Assembly (NCBI GenBank): GCA_018242425.1
Contig: JAFEBX010000003.1
Location: forward strand, 310,001-374,000
Length of the DNA stretch: 64,000 bases
Reading direction: 5' to 3'
From: Pseudomonadota bacterium
GTDB taxonomy: Bacteria; Pseudomonadota; Gammaproteobacteria; Xanthomonadales; Xanthomonadaceae
Part shown: one piece after another, positions 11,121 to 24,141 of the stretch
Layout: each line of letters starts with the position of its first letter
How positions within the stretch are numbered: the stretch's first letter is position 1
The notes under the pieces: generated by a model
What the model saw: the letters and a program-made list of their open reading frames with translations, nothing else
What the model was told of the DNA's origin: nothing
The model's database searches: none
Program-made: the position numbers and the translations under genes

Positions 11121-12428
11121 GTGGCCAAGCGCAGCATCCTGTGGCAACACCGCGTGGGCAGCCTTGTGTCGGCCTATTCCGTTGTCGCAATTGCAGTCGC
11201 ACTCGCCGTGCAACTGGAAATGCATCGCCCATGGCTGGCATTCGTCGCGGGACTGTTCGTTCTCGCCATCATGCTGTTGCACCTGCGCCGATTCAACGCG
11301 CGACTGCAATCGCTCTATCGCGCACTCGGCGGCAGCGTCGACAGCTTCCGCGACGGCGATTTCAGCTTTGGCCTGCGCTGGCCGCACAACGACGAAGTGG
11401 CCGAACTGGTCGCCGCCCACAACCAGCTCGGCCAGACAGTGCGCGAACAGCGCCAGGCACTGGTGCAGCGTGAATTGCTGCTCGATACCGTCGTGCAGAA
11501 CACGCCGGTCGCGATCGTGTTGATCGATGCCACCAAGCGCATCGTGCTCGGCAATCTTTCGGCCCGGAAACTGCTAGGCGATGGCCGCAAGCTGGAAGGG
11601 CGCTCGTTCGACGACCTGATCGCGGACACGCCGATTGCATTGCGCAACGCAATCGCCCAGAACGGCGACGCGCTGTTCGCGCTGGGCGACGACGAGGACG
11701 ATGACATCATCCATCTCTCGCGGCGACGCTTCCGCCTCAACGGGCGTCCGCACGAATTGTTCCTGCTGCGCCAGCTCACCGCCGAGCTGCGTCGCCAGGA
11801 AGTGCAGACATGGAAGAAGGTGATCCGCGTCATCAGCCACGAACTGAACAACTCGCTGGCGCCGATCGCTTCGCTGGCGCATTCCGCCGGGGAGATGCTG
11901 CGCATCAACCAGACCGCGCGCTTGCCGGATGCGCTGCACGTGATCGAAGAGCGGGCGCGCCACCTCGAGGAATTCATCCGCGGCTATGCACGCTTCGCCA
12001 AGCTGCCGGCGCCTCGCCGGGAAGCCGTGCCCTGCGGCGACATGCTGCATGGCCTGCGCGAACAGTTCGGGTTCCGCTGGGACGGCATGCATCGCGACAG
12101 CTTCCTGATGGCCGACCGCATCCAGCTTGAACAGGCATTGCTCAACCTGCTGAAGAACGCGCACGAAGCCGGGGGGCCGGACGAAGAGGTTGCGCTCGAC
12201 CTGCGGCGCCTGCCTGCGGGTTGGCGCCTCGACATCCTCGATCGCGGCAAGGGCATGAGCGACACCGTGATATCGCAGGCACTGCTGCCGTTCTATTCGA
12301 CCAAGCGCAATGGCACCGGGCTGGGGCTGGCGCTGGCGCGCGAAATCGCCGAAGCGCACGGCGGCAGCCTCAGCCTCGCCAATCGCGAGGGCGGCGGCCT
12401 GATGGTGAGCCTGACGCTGTCGGATTGA
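11121..12428 (+). CDS. Sensor histidine kinase partner of the NtrC-type regulator
   Basis: A 435-residue membrane kinase starting at a GTG one base after the regulator stop codon. Two hydrophobic helices (about residues 12-55) are followed by a HAMP/PAS-like region, the phosphoacceptor box VISHELNNSLAP, the N-box LLNLLKNAHEAGG, the G1 box DRGKGMSD and the G2 box GTGLGLALAREI. The N at the end of HELNN is typical of NtrB/NtrY-like kinases. There is almost no periplasmic loop between the two helices, so sensing is probably within the membrane or cytoplasmic, or via the adjacent exporter. Confidence 0.95.
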   Translation: MAKRSILWQHRVGSLVSAYSVVAIAVALAVQLEMHRPWLAFVAGLFVLAIMLLHLRRFNARLQSLYRALGGSVDSFRDGDFSFGLRWPHNDEVAELVAAHNQLGQTVREQRQALVQRELLLDTVVQNTPVAIVLIDATKRIVLGNLSARKLLGDGRKLEGRSFDDLIADTPIALRNAIAQNGDALFALGDDEDDDIIHLSRRRFRLNGRPHELFLLRQLTAELRRQEVQTWKKVIRVISHELNNSLAPIASLAHSAGEMLRINQTARLPDALHVIEERARHLEEFIRGYARFAKLPAPRREAVPCGDMLHGLREQFGFRWDGMHRDSFLMADRIQLEQALLNLLKNAHEAGGPDEEVALDLRRLPAGWRLDILDRGKGMSDTVISQALLPFYSTKRNGTGLGLALAREIAEAHGGSLSLANREGGGLMVSLTLSD

Positions 12429-12435
12429 CCCCGCG

Positions 12436-13809
12436 TTACTTCGGCTTCTTCACCGGCCGCTTCCAGCCCGGGATCGTCGTCTGGCGACCGCGCGCGATGG
12501 TGAGCTCGCCTTCCGGCGCATCGGTGACGATCACGGATCCCGCGCCGATGGTCGCGTCCTTGCCGATGGTGACCGGCGCGACCAGCGAACTGTTCGATCC
12601 GATGAAAGCACCATCGCCGATCGTGGTGAGCGACTTGTTCACGCCGTCGTAGTTGCAGGTAATCGTGCCGGCACCAACGTTCACGCCTGCGCCGATCTTC
12701 GCGTCGCCGAGATAGGTCAGGTGATTGGCCTTGCTGCCGACGCCGAGCACTGCGTTCTTGGTTTCGACGAAATTGCCGACGTGCGCGCCATCGGCCAGGA
12801 TCGTACCCGGGCGCAGGCGCGCGAACGGCCCGATGTGCACCGCGCCTTCGGTTTTCGCGCCTTCCAGGTCGCAATGTGCACGCACTTCGGTGCCATCGGC
12901 GAGTTCGACGTCCTTCAGGCGGACGAACGGCCCGATCTTCACCCGGTTGCCGAGCTTCACCCTGCCTTCGAACACCACGTCGACGTCGATCTCGACATCG
13001 CGGCCACATTCCACCGTGCCGCGCACGTCTACCCGCGCGACATCGGCGAAACGCATGCCCTGCACGCACAGCGCGCGCACCGCACGCCGCTGGTAAGCGC
13101 GCTCGAGCTGGCACAACTGCCAGGGATCGTTGGCGCCTTCGGTTTCCGCGGGATCGGCGACATGCACCATTTCCGCCGCACTGTAATCAGCCGCGGCCTT
13201 GGCGAACACGTCGGTCAGGTAGTACTCGTTCTGGGCGTTGCTGTTGGAGAGCTTGTCCAGCCAGCCGCGCAGCGCATTCGCATCCGCGGTGATCACGCCG
13301 ACATTCACCGTCTGGATGCGCTTCTGTTCGGGGCTGGCATCCTTCTCCTCGACGATCGCGCCGATGCGGCCTTCGGCATCACGGATGATGCGGCCATAGC
13401 CCGTGGGGTCTTCGAGGTCGGCGACCAGTCCCGCCAGTCGTCCGCGCTGCGCCAACAGCTGCTGCAGGGTCTCGACGCGGAACAGCGGTGCGTCGCCGTA
13501 CAACACCAGCACGCGTGCACCATCGGGAACCTGCGGCATCGCCTGCATCACTGCATGGCCGGTGCCGAGCTGCTGCGCCTGCTCCGCCCATTGCAGGTCG
13601 GGCTGGTCGGCGAAGGCCGCGCGCACCTGGTCGCCGCCGTGTCCGTAGACCACGTGGATGCCCGCCGGTTGCAGTGCGCGCGCCGTCGCGATCACGTGCG
13701 CCAGCATCGGCCGGCCGGCGACCTTCTGCAGCACCTTGGGCGTGTCGGACTTCATTCGCTTGCCCTCGCCCGCGGCCAGGATCACGACATGGAGCGGCGC
13801 TTCGTTCAT
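12436..13809 (-). CDS. glmU: Bifunctional UDP-N-acetylglucosamine pyrophosphorylase / glucosamine-1-phosphate acetyltransferase
   Basis: This 457-residue enzyme acetylates glucosamine-1-phosphate and then couples it to UTP, giving UDP-GlcNAc for peptidoglycan and lipid A. The N-terminal uridylyltransferase carries [18 protein letters not shown] (residues about 11-28) and VLYGDAPL. The C-terminal half is a left-handed beta-helix of hexapeptide repeats ending in the acetyltransferase stretch [10 protein letters not shown]. Length matches E. coli GlmU (456). It is convergent with the histidine kinase gene, 7 bases apart. Confidence 0.98.
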   Translation of the reverse strand: MNEAPLHVVILAAGEGKRMKSDTPKVLQKVAGRPMLAHVIATARALQPAGIHVVYGHGGDQVRAAFADQPDLQWAEQAQQLGTGHAVMQAMPQVPDGARVLVLYGDAPLFRVETLQQLLAQRGRLAGLVADLEDPTGYGRIIRDAEGRIGAIVEEKDASPEQKRIQTVNVGVITADANALRGWLDKLSNSNAQNEYYLTDVFAKAAADYSAAEMVHVADPAETEGANDPWQLCQLERAYQRRAVRALCVQGMRFADVARVDVRGTVECGRDVEIDVDVVFEGRVKLGNRVKIGPFVRLKDVELADGTEVRAHCDLEGAKTEGAVHIGPFARLRPGTILADGAHVGNFVETKNAVLGVGSKANHLTYLGDAKIGAGVNVGAGTITCNYDGVNKSLTTIGDGAFIGSNSSLVAPVTIGKDATIGAGSVIVTDAPEGELTIARGRQTTIPGWKRPVKKPK

Positions 13810-13882
13810 TGCATCCTCCGGATTCGTCCGGGCATTCTACCCAGCTGCTACCCTGCGCCAACTCCAACCGCGCCAGAACCCG

Positions 13883-14311
13883 TTGACCCTGATCAAGCAC
13901 GCCAGCAAGTACACCCTGGTCGGCATCCTCGAATGGATCGTCGACTACGCGGTCGCGCTCGCCTTGCGCACCTGGCTGATGCCGATCGTGCCGGCCAACA
14001 TCATCGGGCGCATGGCCGGCGCCGGCCTCGGTTTCTGGATCAACGGCACCCATACCTTCGCCTCGGACAGCAGCGGCATCGGCCGCCGCCAGTTCGCGCG
14101 CTACGTGGTGATGTGGATCGGCACCACCATCCTCGACACTTGGCTGCTGCGCATCATCGACCACCAGAGCGGGCTCGCCGGCGTGGCGATCGGCAAGCCC
14201 TTCGTCGACTTCCTGTCGGGCACGATCGGGTTCTTCCTGTCGCGGCACTGGATTTATAAACACAAAGTGCCGCGAGTGACCGTCGCCGAATCTGCGGACG
14301 AGAGCACATAG
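13883..14311 (+). CDS. GtrA-like small membrane protein
   Basis: A 142-residue protein with four predicted membrane helices, matching the GtrA family whose members assist transfer of lipid-linked sugars across the inner membrane. Typical features are KYTLVGILEWIVDYAVA near the N-terminus, GFWINGTHTF in the middle, and a C-terminal FLSGTIGFFLSRHWIYK. The start is uncertain. TTG at 13883 is proposed because the only upstream ATG (13658) lies within glmU on the other strand. It is divergent from glmU and stands alone; no glycosyltransferase partner is adjacent. Confidence 0.75.
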   Translation: MTLIKHASKYTLVGILEWIVDYAVALALRTWLMPIVPANIIGRMAGAGLGFWINGTHTFASDSSGIGRRQFARYVVMWIGTTILDTWLLRIIDHQSGLAGVAIGKPFVDFLSGTIGFFLSRHWIYKHKVPRVTVAESADEST

Positions 14312-14383
14312 CGCCTGCAGCGTTCATGGCATGCGCTGGCTTCGCGGGTGTTGTTGCTTTGCGGAGGCCTATGAAGCATCCAC

Positions 14384-14586
14384 CGGCAGCGCCTGTGCGG
14401 TTCGTCCGTATCGCCGACCATACGAGGCATGGGTGAGAGGCGCCGCTTACGCGGCATGCCGCGTGGCGACTCGAACGCCACGAGCGCGAGCGAGTGGCCG
14501 GTCCCGCGCAGCGGGTCGAGTCGAGCCTACATGGACGTATTCACGGCGTGTCGGCGATACGGATAACCGCTGCAGGCGCTCAGCCG
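14384..14586. repeat. Inverted-repeat element, copy A
   Basis: A 203-base non-coding element bounded by imperfect inverted repeats of about 36 bases. The left arm runs 14384-14418 and ends GTCCGTATCGCCGAC; the right arm 14550-14586 begins GTCGGCGATACGGATAACCGC. The interior (14419-14549) holds a GC-rich stretch and a 27-base core (14523-14549) that recurs exactly in copy B. It occupies most of the 390-base gap between the GtrA-like gene and atpC. No open frame is credible inside. It looks like a MITE- or REP-type element with no transposase. Confidence 0.75.
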
Positions 14587-14646
14587 GGCGATAAAAGCAC
14601 CGTCACCCGCTTCAGCCAGCACGAGCGCCATGCGCCCCGCCCAAAC

Positions 14647-14674
14647 AAAAACGCCGGCGAGTAGCCGGCGTTTT
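14647..14674 (-). terminator. Terminator of the ATP synthase operon
   Basis: CGCCGGC (14652-14658) pairs with GCCGGCG (14664-14670), flanked by AAAA and TTTT. On the minus strand it reads hairpin then a T-run, 28 bases beyond the atpC stop. The symmetric flanks could also stop plus-strand transcripts. Confidence 0.85.
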
Positions 14675-14701
14675 CGATCAAGACCGATCGCGTTCGCGAC
14701 G

Positions 14702-15124
14702 TCAGTGCTTGAGGTTCTTGCGCAAACGCTCCAGCGCCTGCAGCTGCGCCATCGCTTCCGCCAGGTGCTTCTGCGCCTCGGCGATCTCCATCGCTTCGCC
14801 GCGGTGGGCGAGGATGCGCTCGGCCTCTTCCTTGGCCGCGCGAACCTTGGCTTCGTCGATCTCGTCGGCGCGGATCGCGGTATCGGCCAGCACCGTCACC
14901 ACGGTCGGCTGCACCTCGAGGATGCCGCCGCCGATGGCGAAGTCGAGCTGCTCGCCGTCTGCCGTGGTCACCACGACCTTGCCCGGCTTCAGGCGCGTGA
15001 TCAGCGGCGCGTGGCGTGGCGCGATGCCGAGCTCGCCGATTTCGCCGGTGGCGACGATGAGCGTCGCTTCACCGCTGTAGATCTCGGCTTCGGCACTGAC
15101 GATGTCGCAACGGATGGTTGCCAT
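14702..15124 (-). CDS. atpC: F1 ATP synthase epsilon subunit
   Basis: A 140-residue subunit of the F1 central stalk that couples rotation to catalysis and inhibits ATP hydrolysis. It has an N-terminal beta-sandwich ([20 protein letters not shown]) and a C-terminal helical hairpin ([17 protein letters not shown]). Last gene of the atp operon, 9 bases after atpD, followed by a strong terminator. Normal length. Confidence 0.97.
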   Translation of the reverse strand: MATIRCDIVSAEAEIYSGEATLIVATGEIGELGIAPRHAPLITRLKPGKVVVTTADGEQLDFAIGGGILEVQPTVVTVLADTAIRADEIDEAKVRAAKEEAERILAHRGEAMEIAEAQKHLAEAMAQLQALERLRKNLKH

Positions 15125-15133
15125 GTCGTTTCC

Positions 15134-16597
<1,464 letters not shown>

Positions 16598-17461
16598 TCA
16601 GACCGCTGCGGCGCCGCCGACGATCTCGGAGATTTCCTGGGTGATCGCTGCCTGGCGCGCCTTGTTGTAGACGAGGTTGAGCGTATCGATCAGCTTGCTG
16701 GCGTTGTCGCTGGCCGCCTTCATCGCGACCATGCGCGCGGCATGTTCCGAAGCGACGTTTTCCATCACCGCCTGGTACACCAGCGACTCGACGTAGCGTT
16801 CCAGCACGTGCTCCAGCACGGTCTGCGCGTCGGGCTCGTAGATGTAGTCCCACGCGTGCGACGCCAGCGCCTCGTCCGATGCCGGCAACGGCAGCAGCTG
16901 GTCGAACGTCGCGCGCTGCGTCATGGTGTTGACGAAGTCGTTGTAGGCGAGGAAGACGCGATCGACGCTACCGCTGTCGTAGGCGTCGAGCATCACCTTG
17001 ATCACGCCGACCAGCTGTTCCACGTGCGGCGTGTCGCCGAGGTGGGTGACGCTGCCGATCAGGTTCACCTTGACGCGACGGAAGAACACCGAGGCCTTCT
17101 GGCCGATGGTGACGATGTCGACCTCGACGCCCTGCTCGTTCCAGTTGCGGATTTCACCCAGCAGCTTGCGGAACAGGTTGTTGTTGAGGCCGCCGGCCAG
17201 GCCGCGGTCGCTCGACACCACCACGTAGCCGACGCGCTTCACCTGCGCGCGCTCGACCAGGTAGGGATGGCGGAACTCCGGGTTGGCCTGCGCCAGGTGG
17301 CCGATCATCTGCTTCATGGCGCGCGCATACGGGCGCGAGGCCTTCATGCGGTCCTGCGCCTTGCGGATCTTGGAAGCCGAGACCATTTCCAGCGCACGCG
17401 TCACCTTGCGGGTGTTCTGCACCGACTTGATCTTGGTCTTGATTTCGCGGCCGCTTGCCAT
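16598..17461 (-). CDS. atpG: F1 ATP synthase gamma subunit
   Basis: A 287-residue rotor shaft subunit. The N-terminal helix carries [20 protein letters not shown] and the C-terminal helix [20 protein letters not shown] and [14 protein letters not shown], both hallmarks of gamma. [11 protein letters not shown] is the typical central strand. It starts 14 bases after atpA. Length matches E. coli (287). Confidence 0.98.
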   Translation of the reverse strand: MASGREIKTKIKSVQNTRKVTRALEMVSASKIRKAQDRMKASRPYARAMKQMIGHLAQANPEFRHPYLVERAQVKRVGYVVVSSDRGLAGGLNNNLFRKLLGEIRNWNEQGVEVDIVTIGQKASVFFRRVKVNLIGSVTHLGDTPHVEQLVGVIKVMLDAYDSGSVDRVFLAYNDFVNTMTQRATFDQLLPLPASDEALASHAWDYIYEPDAQTVLEHVLERYVESLVYQAVMENVASEHAARMVAMKAASDNASKLIDTLNLVYNKARQAAITQEISEIVGGAAAV

Positions 17462-17475
17462 CGTCTATGTCCCGA

Positions 17476-19026
17476 TTACCAGGTGCCGGTCTTCTTGAAG
17501 TCTTCGATGCCGCGCTTGAACGCCGCTTCGATCTCGTCGTTCCAGTCGCCGCTGGTGTCGATCTTCTTCACCAGGTCGCCCTGGGTGTTGGCGAAGTGCG
17601 CCTGCAGGCCTTCCTCGAAGGCACCGATCTTGTTGACCGGCACGTCGTCCATGTAGCCCTTGTCGACCGCATAGATCGACAGCGCCTGCTGCGCCACCGA
17701 CATCGGGGCGTACTGCTTCTGCTTCATCAGCTCGGTCACGCGCTGGCCGCGTTCCAGCTGCTTGCGCGTGGCGTCGTCGAGGTCGGAAGCGAACTGCGCG
17801 AACGCAGCCAGCTCGCGGTACTGGGCGAGCGCGATGCGGATGCCGCCCGACAGCTTCTTCATGATCTTGGTCTGGGCCGAACCACCCACGCGCGACACCG
17901 AGATGCCGGCGTTCACGGCCGGACGGATACCGGCGTTGAACAGGTCGGTTTCCAGGAAGATCTGGCCGTCGGTGATCGAGATCACGTTGGTCGGGACGAA
18001 CGCCGAGACGTCGCCGGCCTGGGTTTCGATGATCGGCAGCGCGGTGAGCGAACCGGTCTTGCCCTTCACTTCGCCGTTGGTGAACTTCTCGACGTAGTCG
18101 GCCGAGACGCGCGCGGCGCGCTCGAGCAGGCGGCTGTGCAGGTAGAACACGTCGCCCGGGTAGGCTTCGCGGCCCGGCGGGCGCTTCAGCAGCAGCGAGA
18201 TCTGGCGGTAGGCCACGGCCTGCTTCGACAGATCGTCGTACACGATCAGCGCGTCTTCGCCGCGGTCACGGAAGTATTCGCCCATGGTGCAGCCGGAGTA
18301 GGCGGCGATGTACTGCATCGCGGCCGACTCGGAAGCGGAAGCCGCGACCACGGTGGTGTAGGCCATCGCGCCGTTTTCTTCCAGCTTGCGCACGATGTTG
18401 GCGATGGTCGAATTCTTCTGGCCGATCGCGACGTAGATGCACTTGATGCCGGAATTCTTCTGATTGATGATCGCGTCGATCGCCAACGCGGTCTTGCCGG
18501 TCTGGCGGTCGCCGATGATCAGTTCGCGCTGGCCGCGACCGATCGGGATCATGCTGTCGACCGACTTGTAACCGGTCTGCACCGGCTGGTCGACCGACTT
18601 GCGCCAGATCACGCCCGGGGCGATCGTTTCCACCGGCGCCGAGGTCTTGGCGGTGATCGGGCCCTTGCCGTCGATGGCCTGGCCGAGCGCGTTCACCACG
18701 CGGCCGAGCAGTTCCGGACCCGTCGGCACTTCCAGGATGCGGCCGGTGGTCTTGGCCACGTCGCCTTCGCGCAGGTGCTCGTAGTCACCCAGCACCACCG
18801 CGCCCACCGAGTCACGCTCGAGGTTCAGCGCCAGCGCGTAGGTGTTCTCCGGCAGTTCGATCATTTCGCCCTGCATGGCGTCGGCCAGGCCGTAGATGCG
18901 CACGATGCCGTCGGACACGCTGGTCACGGTACCTTCGTTGCGCGCCTCGGCGCCCAGCTTCACCTGCTCGATGCGGTTCTTGATCAGTTCGCTGATTTCG
19001 GACGGGTTGAGCGTCGTGGTTGCCAT
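17476..19026 (-). CDS. atpA: F1 ATP synthase alpha subunit
   Basis: The 516-residue nucleotide-binding, non-catalytic subunit. The P-loop region [13 protein letters not shown], the [19 protein letters not shown] segment and the [22 protein letters not shown] family signature stretch are all present. It lies in the standard position between atpH and atpG. Confidence 0.98.
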   Translation of the reverse strand: MATTTLNPSEISELIKNRIEQVKLGAEARNEGTVTSVSDGIVRIYGLADAMQGEMIELPENTYALALNLERDSVGAVVLGDYEHLREGDVAKTTGRILEVPTGPELLGRVVNALGQAIDGKGPITAKTSAPVETIAPGVIWRKSVDQPVQTGYKSVDSMIPIGRGQRELIIGDRQTGKTALAIDAIINQKNSGIKCIYVAIGQKNSTIANIVRKLEENGAMAYTTVVAASASESAAMQYIAAYSGCTMGEYFRDRGEDALIVYDDLSKQAVAYRQISLLLKRPPGREAYPGDVFYLHSRLLERAARVSADYVEKFTNGEVKGKTGSLTALPIIETQAGDVSAFVPTNVISITDGQIFLETDLFNAGIRPAVNAGISVSRVGGSAQTKIMKKLSGGIRIALAQYRELAAFAQFASDLDDATRKQLERGQRVTELMKQKQYAPMSVAQQALSIYAVDKGYMDDVPVNKIGAFEEGLQAHFANTQGDLVKKIDTSGDWNDEIEAAFKRGIEDFKKTGTW

Positions 19027-19098
19027 CTTCGTGATTCCTGTGTGCCGACCGCGGCCGGCTGATTTAATTGATGTCGCTGATTTGAGTTTCTTTGAACG

Positions 19099-19626
19099 TC
19101 AGCCGGCGAGTGCGGCCTGCAGCCGCTGCAGCTTGCCGCGCAGCGAACCGTCGATCACCACTTCACCGGCATCGATCACCGCGCCACCGATCAGCGCCGG
19201 ATCGACCGCCGTTTGCACTTCGACCTCGCGACCGAAACGGCGCTTGAGCGCAGCCTTCAGCGCGTCGAGTTCGCCAGCGCCCAGCTCCGATGCGGAGGTG
19301 ACCGTGGCGCGCACGATGTGCTCGGCCTCGGCGCGCGCCTGCTCGAACAGACCGGAGATTTCCGGCAGCACGGCGAGGCGGCCATTGGCGGCGAGCAGGT
19401 CGAGGAAGCCGCGCACGGCCTCCGGCGCGTTATCCGGGGCGACCAGGCGCACGGCGTCCTCGCGCGACAGGCGCGGATCGCCGAGCACGGTGGCCACCTG
19501 CGGATCGCCGGCAACGCGCGCGGAAAACGCGAGCGCCTGCGACCACTGCGCGGTCTGGCCGCCATCGCGCGCCACCGTATAGGCAGCGCGGGCATAGGGC
19601 CTTGCGAGCGTCATGGACTGGCTCAT
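19099..19626 (-). CDS. atpH: F1 ATP synthase delta subunit
   Basis: A 175-residue peripheral-stalk protein connecting F1 to the b subunits. It begins LARPYARAAYTVARD and ends with the family segment VDPALIGGAVIDAGEVVIDG followed by SLRGKLQRL. It overlaps nothing and sits 7 bases after atpF. Normal length. Confidence 0.97.
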   Translation of the reverse strand: MSQSMTLARPYARAAYTVARDGGQTAQWSQALAFSARVAGDPQVATVLGDPRLSREDAVRLVAPDNAPEAVRGFLDLLAANGRLAVLPEISGLFEQARAEAEHIVRATVTSASELGAGELDALKAALKRRFGREVEVQTAVDPALIGGAVIDAGEVVIDGSLRGKLQRLQAALAG

Positions 19627-19633
19627 GCGGTCC

Positions 19634-20104
19634 TCAGATCTCGGCGGCCAGTTCGTCCAGCAGCGCCTTGTGGGCGGCCGGATCGATCTCGCGACGGAGC
19701 AGCTTCTCGGCGCCGGTCACGGCCAGCGACGACACCTGCTTGCGCAGATCCTCGCGGGCACGGTTGGCGGACGCGGCGATGTCGGCTTCGATCAGCGCCT
19801 TCTGGCGGTTGCCTTCCTCGATCGCTTCAGCCTTGGCGGCGTCGACGATCTGGTTGGCGCGCTGGTGGGCCTGGTCGATGATCTCGTTGGCCTTGACGCG
19901 CGCGGCCTTGAGCTCTTCGTTGACCTTGTCCTGGGCGTCCGCGAGGTTCTTCTGCGCATTGTCAGCCGCAGCGAGGCCTTCAGCGATCTTGTGCTGGCGG
20001 TCCTCGATGGCGGCCATGATTGGCGGCCAGAGGAATTTCATCACCAACCAGGCGACCGCGAAGAACGCGAGTCCCTGAATGACCAGTGTCAGATTGGGTA
20101 GCAT
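19634..20104 (-). CDS. atpF: F0 ATP synthase b subunit
   Basis: A 156-residue stator subunit with one N-terminal membrane helix ([20 protein letters not shown]) and a long charged coiled coil. Length equals E. coli AtpF (156). It lies between atpE and atpH in the operon. Confidence 0.97.
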   Translation of the reverse strand: MLPNLTLVIQGLAFFAVAWLVMKFLWPPIMAAIEDRQHKIAEGLAAADNAQKNLADAQDKVNEELKAARVKANEIIDQAHQRANQIVDAAKAEAIEEGNRQKALIEADIAASANRAREDLRKQVSSLAVTGAEKLLRREIDPAAHKALLDELAAEI

Positions 20105-20175
20105 CTTGCTCTGCTCCTAATGGCCGGCGCTCGAGTGCGCCGGCAATGCCTTAATCCTTGCGATTGACGCCTGGA

Positions 20176-21764
<1,589 letters not shown>

Positions 21765-21981
21765 ACGGAACCTGGGTTTGGAGGACCTTCACGGGGCCGT
21801 CAACGCCCCGGGAAGCCGCAAAATTATAGCAGGCGCCCGGAAATCCTTTCAACCAAAGCCCCATTCATCCCTTGGTGCCGTCCGTCGCAGAAGGATGAAC
21901 AAACCGTCATCCTGCGGACGGACTCAAGGCGATCGGGCTGCCCTAGACTCAACCTACCATCAACCCACCCGAGGTTTTGCC

Positions 21982-22272
21982 ATGCGTCTGCTCTCCGCCC
22001 TTTCCCTGGCCGCCGCCCTCGCCCTGGCCAGCACCGCGTCCTTCGCTGCGCAGACCGCTGCTCCGGCTGCCAAGGCCGCGCCTGCCGCCAAGGCCGCCCC
22101 GGCCGCAGCTGCTGCTCCTGCCGCCACCCCGGCTGCAGCCCCGGCCAAGAAGGCCGCCACCGTCCGCTGCCGCGATGCCCATGGCAAGTTCGAGAAGTGC
22201 ACCGTCGCTCCGGCCAAGGCCGAACGTTGCCGCGACGCCAAGGGCAAGTTCACCAAGTGCCCGGCCAAGTAA
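21982..22272 (+). CDS. Small secreted Ala/Pro-rich protein with two C-terminal CRDAxGKFxKC repeats
   Basis: A 96-residue protein of unknown function. A signal peptide (MRLLSALSLAAALALASTASFA) leads into a low-complexity Ala/Pro/Lys linker (about residues 24-60), then two near-identical 11-residue units, CRDAHGKFEKC and CRDAKGKFTKC, separated by 9 residues. The paired cysteines suggest small disulfide loops after export. GAGG at 21971-21974 supports the start. A strong hairpin follows. It is divergent from the atp operon. Confidence 0.75.
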   Translation: MRLLSALSLAAALALASTASFAAQTAAPAAKAAPAAKAAPAAAAAPAATPAAAPAKKAATVRCRDAHGKFEKCTVAPAKAERCRDAKGKFTKCPAK

Positions 22273-22301
22273 TTCCAGGCGACGCCATACCGATGTAATG
22301 C

Positions 22302-22330
22302 AAACGGCCCCGCAAGGGGCCGTTTGTTTT
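22302..22330 (+). terminator. Terminator between the secreted Cys-repeat gene and lpdA
   Basis: AAACGGCCCC pairs with GGGGCCGTTT around GCAA, followed by GTTTT. It lies between two convergent genes, so it may serve both strands. Confidence 0.85.
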
Positions 22331-22347
22331 GGGGGCGCTCGGGCGAC

Positions 22348-24141
22348 TTACTTCTTCTTCGGGATATAGAGATCGGTGATGGTGCCGTCGTAGACCTCGG
22401 CGGCCATGCCCACCGACTCCGACAGCGTGGGATGCGGGTGGATGGTGTGGCCGATGTCCTCGACCTCGCAACCCATCTCGATCGCCAGCGCGACTTCGCT
22501 GATCAGTTCACCGGCGTGCACGCCGACGATCCCGCCGCCGATCACGCGATGCGTGGCTTCGTCGAAGACCAGCTTCGTGAAGCCTTCGGTACGGCCGAGG
22601 CCGATGGCGCGACCGGATGCCGCCCACGGGAACTTGCCGACGCCGATCTTCAAGCCCTTGGCCTTGGCTTCGGTTTCGCTGACGCCAACCCAGGCGATTT
22701 CGGGGTCGGTATAGGCGACGCTCGGGATCACCCGTGCAACCCATTCCTTCTTCTCGCCGGCGATCACTTCCGCGGCGAGCTTGCCTTCGTGCGTGGCCTT
22801 GTGCGCCAGCATCGGCTGGCCGACGAGATCGCCGATCGCGAAGATGTGCGGCACATTGGTGCGCATCTGCGCATCGACCGGAATCAGGCCGCGCTCGCCG
22901 ACGGTGACGCCGGCCTTATCGCAGGCGAGCTTGCCGCCGTTGGCGCTGCGGCCGACCGCGACCAGCACGCGATCGAACATCTTCGTATCCGGAATGCTGT
23001 CGCCTTCGAAGGTGCATTCGATGCCCTTCTTTCCGGCCTTGGCATCGGTGACCTTGGTCTTGAGATGCACGGCGACGCCCTGCGCCTTCAGGCGCGCGGC
23101 GAGCGGACGCACGAGGTCGGGATCGGCGCCGGGAATCAGCTGCGGCATGAATTCGACCACGGTGACTTCGCTGCCGAGGCCGCGATAGACCGTCGCCATT
23201 TCCAGGCCGATGATGCCGCCGCCAACCACCAGCAGTTTCTTCGGTATATCGGCGAGATCGAGCGCGTCGGTGGAACCCATCACGCGCTTGTCGTCCCACG
23301 GGAAGCCCGGCAACTTCACCGCCTGCGAACCGGCGGCGATGATGGCGTGGGCGAACGACAGTGTCTGCGTCTTGCCGTCTGCGTCAACGATGGACAGCGT
23401 GTTGGGTGATGCGAACGTCGCCGTGCCCTGCAGCGTCTGCACCTTGCGTTGCTTCGCCATGCCGGACAGGCCCTTGGTGAGCTGGCCGACCACCGATTCC
23501 TTGTAGCCACGCAGCTTGTCGAGGTCGATCTTGGGCGCGCCGAAAGTGACGCCATAGGCATTGGCATGCGCAGCTTCGTCGATCACTTCCGCGGCATGCA
23601 GCAGCGCCTTCGACGGAATGCAGCCGACATTGAGGCAGACGCCACCCAGCGATGCATAGCGTTCGACCAGCACCGTCTTCAGGCCGAGGTCGGCGGCGCG
23701 GAATGCGGCGGTGTAACCACCGGGACCGGCACCGATCACCACGACATCGCAGTCGTAGTTGTGTCCGGTTGTCGGCGCAGTTGCGGCCTGTTTCGCAGTC
23801 GCGGGCGCTGCAGCAACAGGAGCCGGCGCAGGGGCGGCCGGCGGAGGCGTCGCTGCAACAGGTGCGGGCGCCGGCGCGGAGGCGGCGGCTTCCGATTCGA
23901 CGGCTTTCGACTCAATGATGGCGATGACATCGCCGGTCGAAACCGCGTCGTTCAACTTCACCTTCAATGCCTTGACGATGCCAGCCACGCTCGATGGCAC
24001 TTCCATCGTCGCCTTGTCGGATTCCAGCGTGACCAGGCCCTGGTCCTTCGCAACGGTATCGCCGGGTTTCACCAGCAGTTCAATCACCGGTACGCCATCG
24101 TGGCCACCGATATCCGGCACCTTCACTTCAATCTCGGCCAT
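22348..24141 (-). CDS. lpdA: Dihydrolipoyl dehydrogenase with N-terminal lipoyl domain (PDH E3)
   Basis: A 597-residue flavoenzyme that reoxidises dihydrolipoamide of the pyruvate dehydrogenase complex. Residues 1 to about 80 are a lipoyl domain with the lipoylated Lys in LESDKATMEV. An Ala/Pro-rich linker (about 85-125) follows. The E3 core has FAD motif VVIGAGPGGYTAAF, redox-active cysteines in GGVCLNVGCIPSK, the NAD motif VVGGGIIGLEMA and the C-terminal HPHPTLSE base. The start at 24141 opens the lipoyl domain. It overlaps the mscS end by 14 bases. Confidence 0.97.
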   Translation of the reverse strand: MAEIEVKVPDIGGHDGVPVIELLVKPGDTVAKDQGLVTLESDKATMEVPSSVAGIVKALKVKLNDAVSTGDVIAIIESKAVESEAAASAPAPAPVAATPPPAAPAPAPVAAAPATAKQAATAPTTGHNYDCDVVVIGAGPGGYTAAFRAADLGLKTVLVERYASLGGVCLNVGCIPSKALLHAAEVIDEAAHANAYGVTFGAPKIDLDKLRGYKESVVGQLTKGLSGMAKQRKVQTLQGTATFASPNTLSIVDADGKTQTLSFAHAIIAAGSQAVKLPGFPWDDKRVMGSTDALDLADIPKKLLVVGGGIIGLEMATVYRGLGSEVTVVEFMPQLIPGADPDLVRPLAARLKAQGVAVHLKTKVTDAKAGKKGIECTFEGDSIPDTKMFDRVLVAVGRSANGGKLACDKAGVTVGERGLIPVDAQMRTNVPHIFAIGDLVGQPMLAHKATHEGKLAAEVIAGEKKEWVARVIPSVAYTDPEIAWVGVSETEAKAKGLKIGVGKFPWAASGRAIGLGRTEGFTKLVFDEATHRVIGGGIVGVHAGELISEVALAIEMGCEVEDIGHTIHPHPTLSESVGMAAEVYDGTITDLYIPKKK

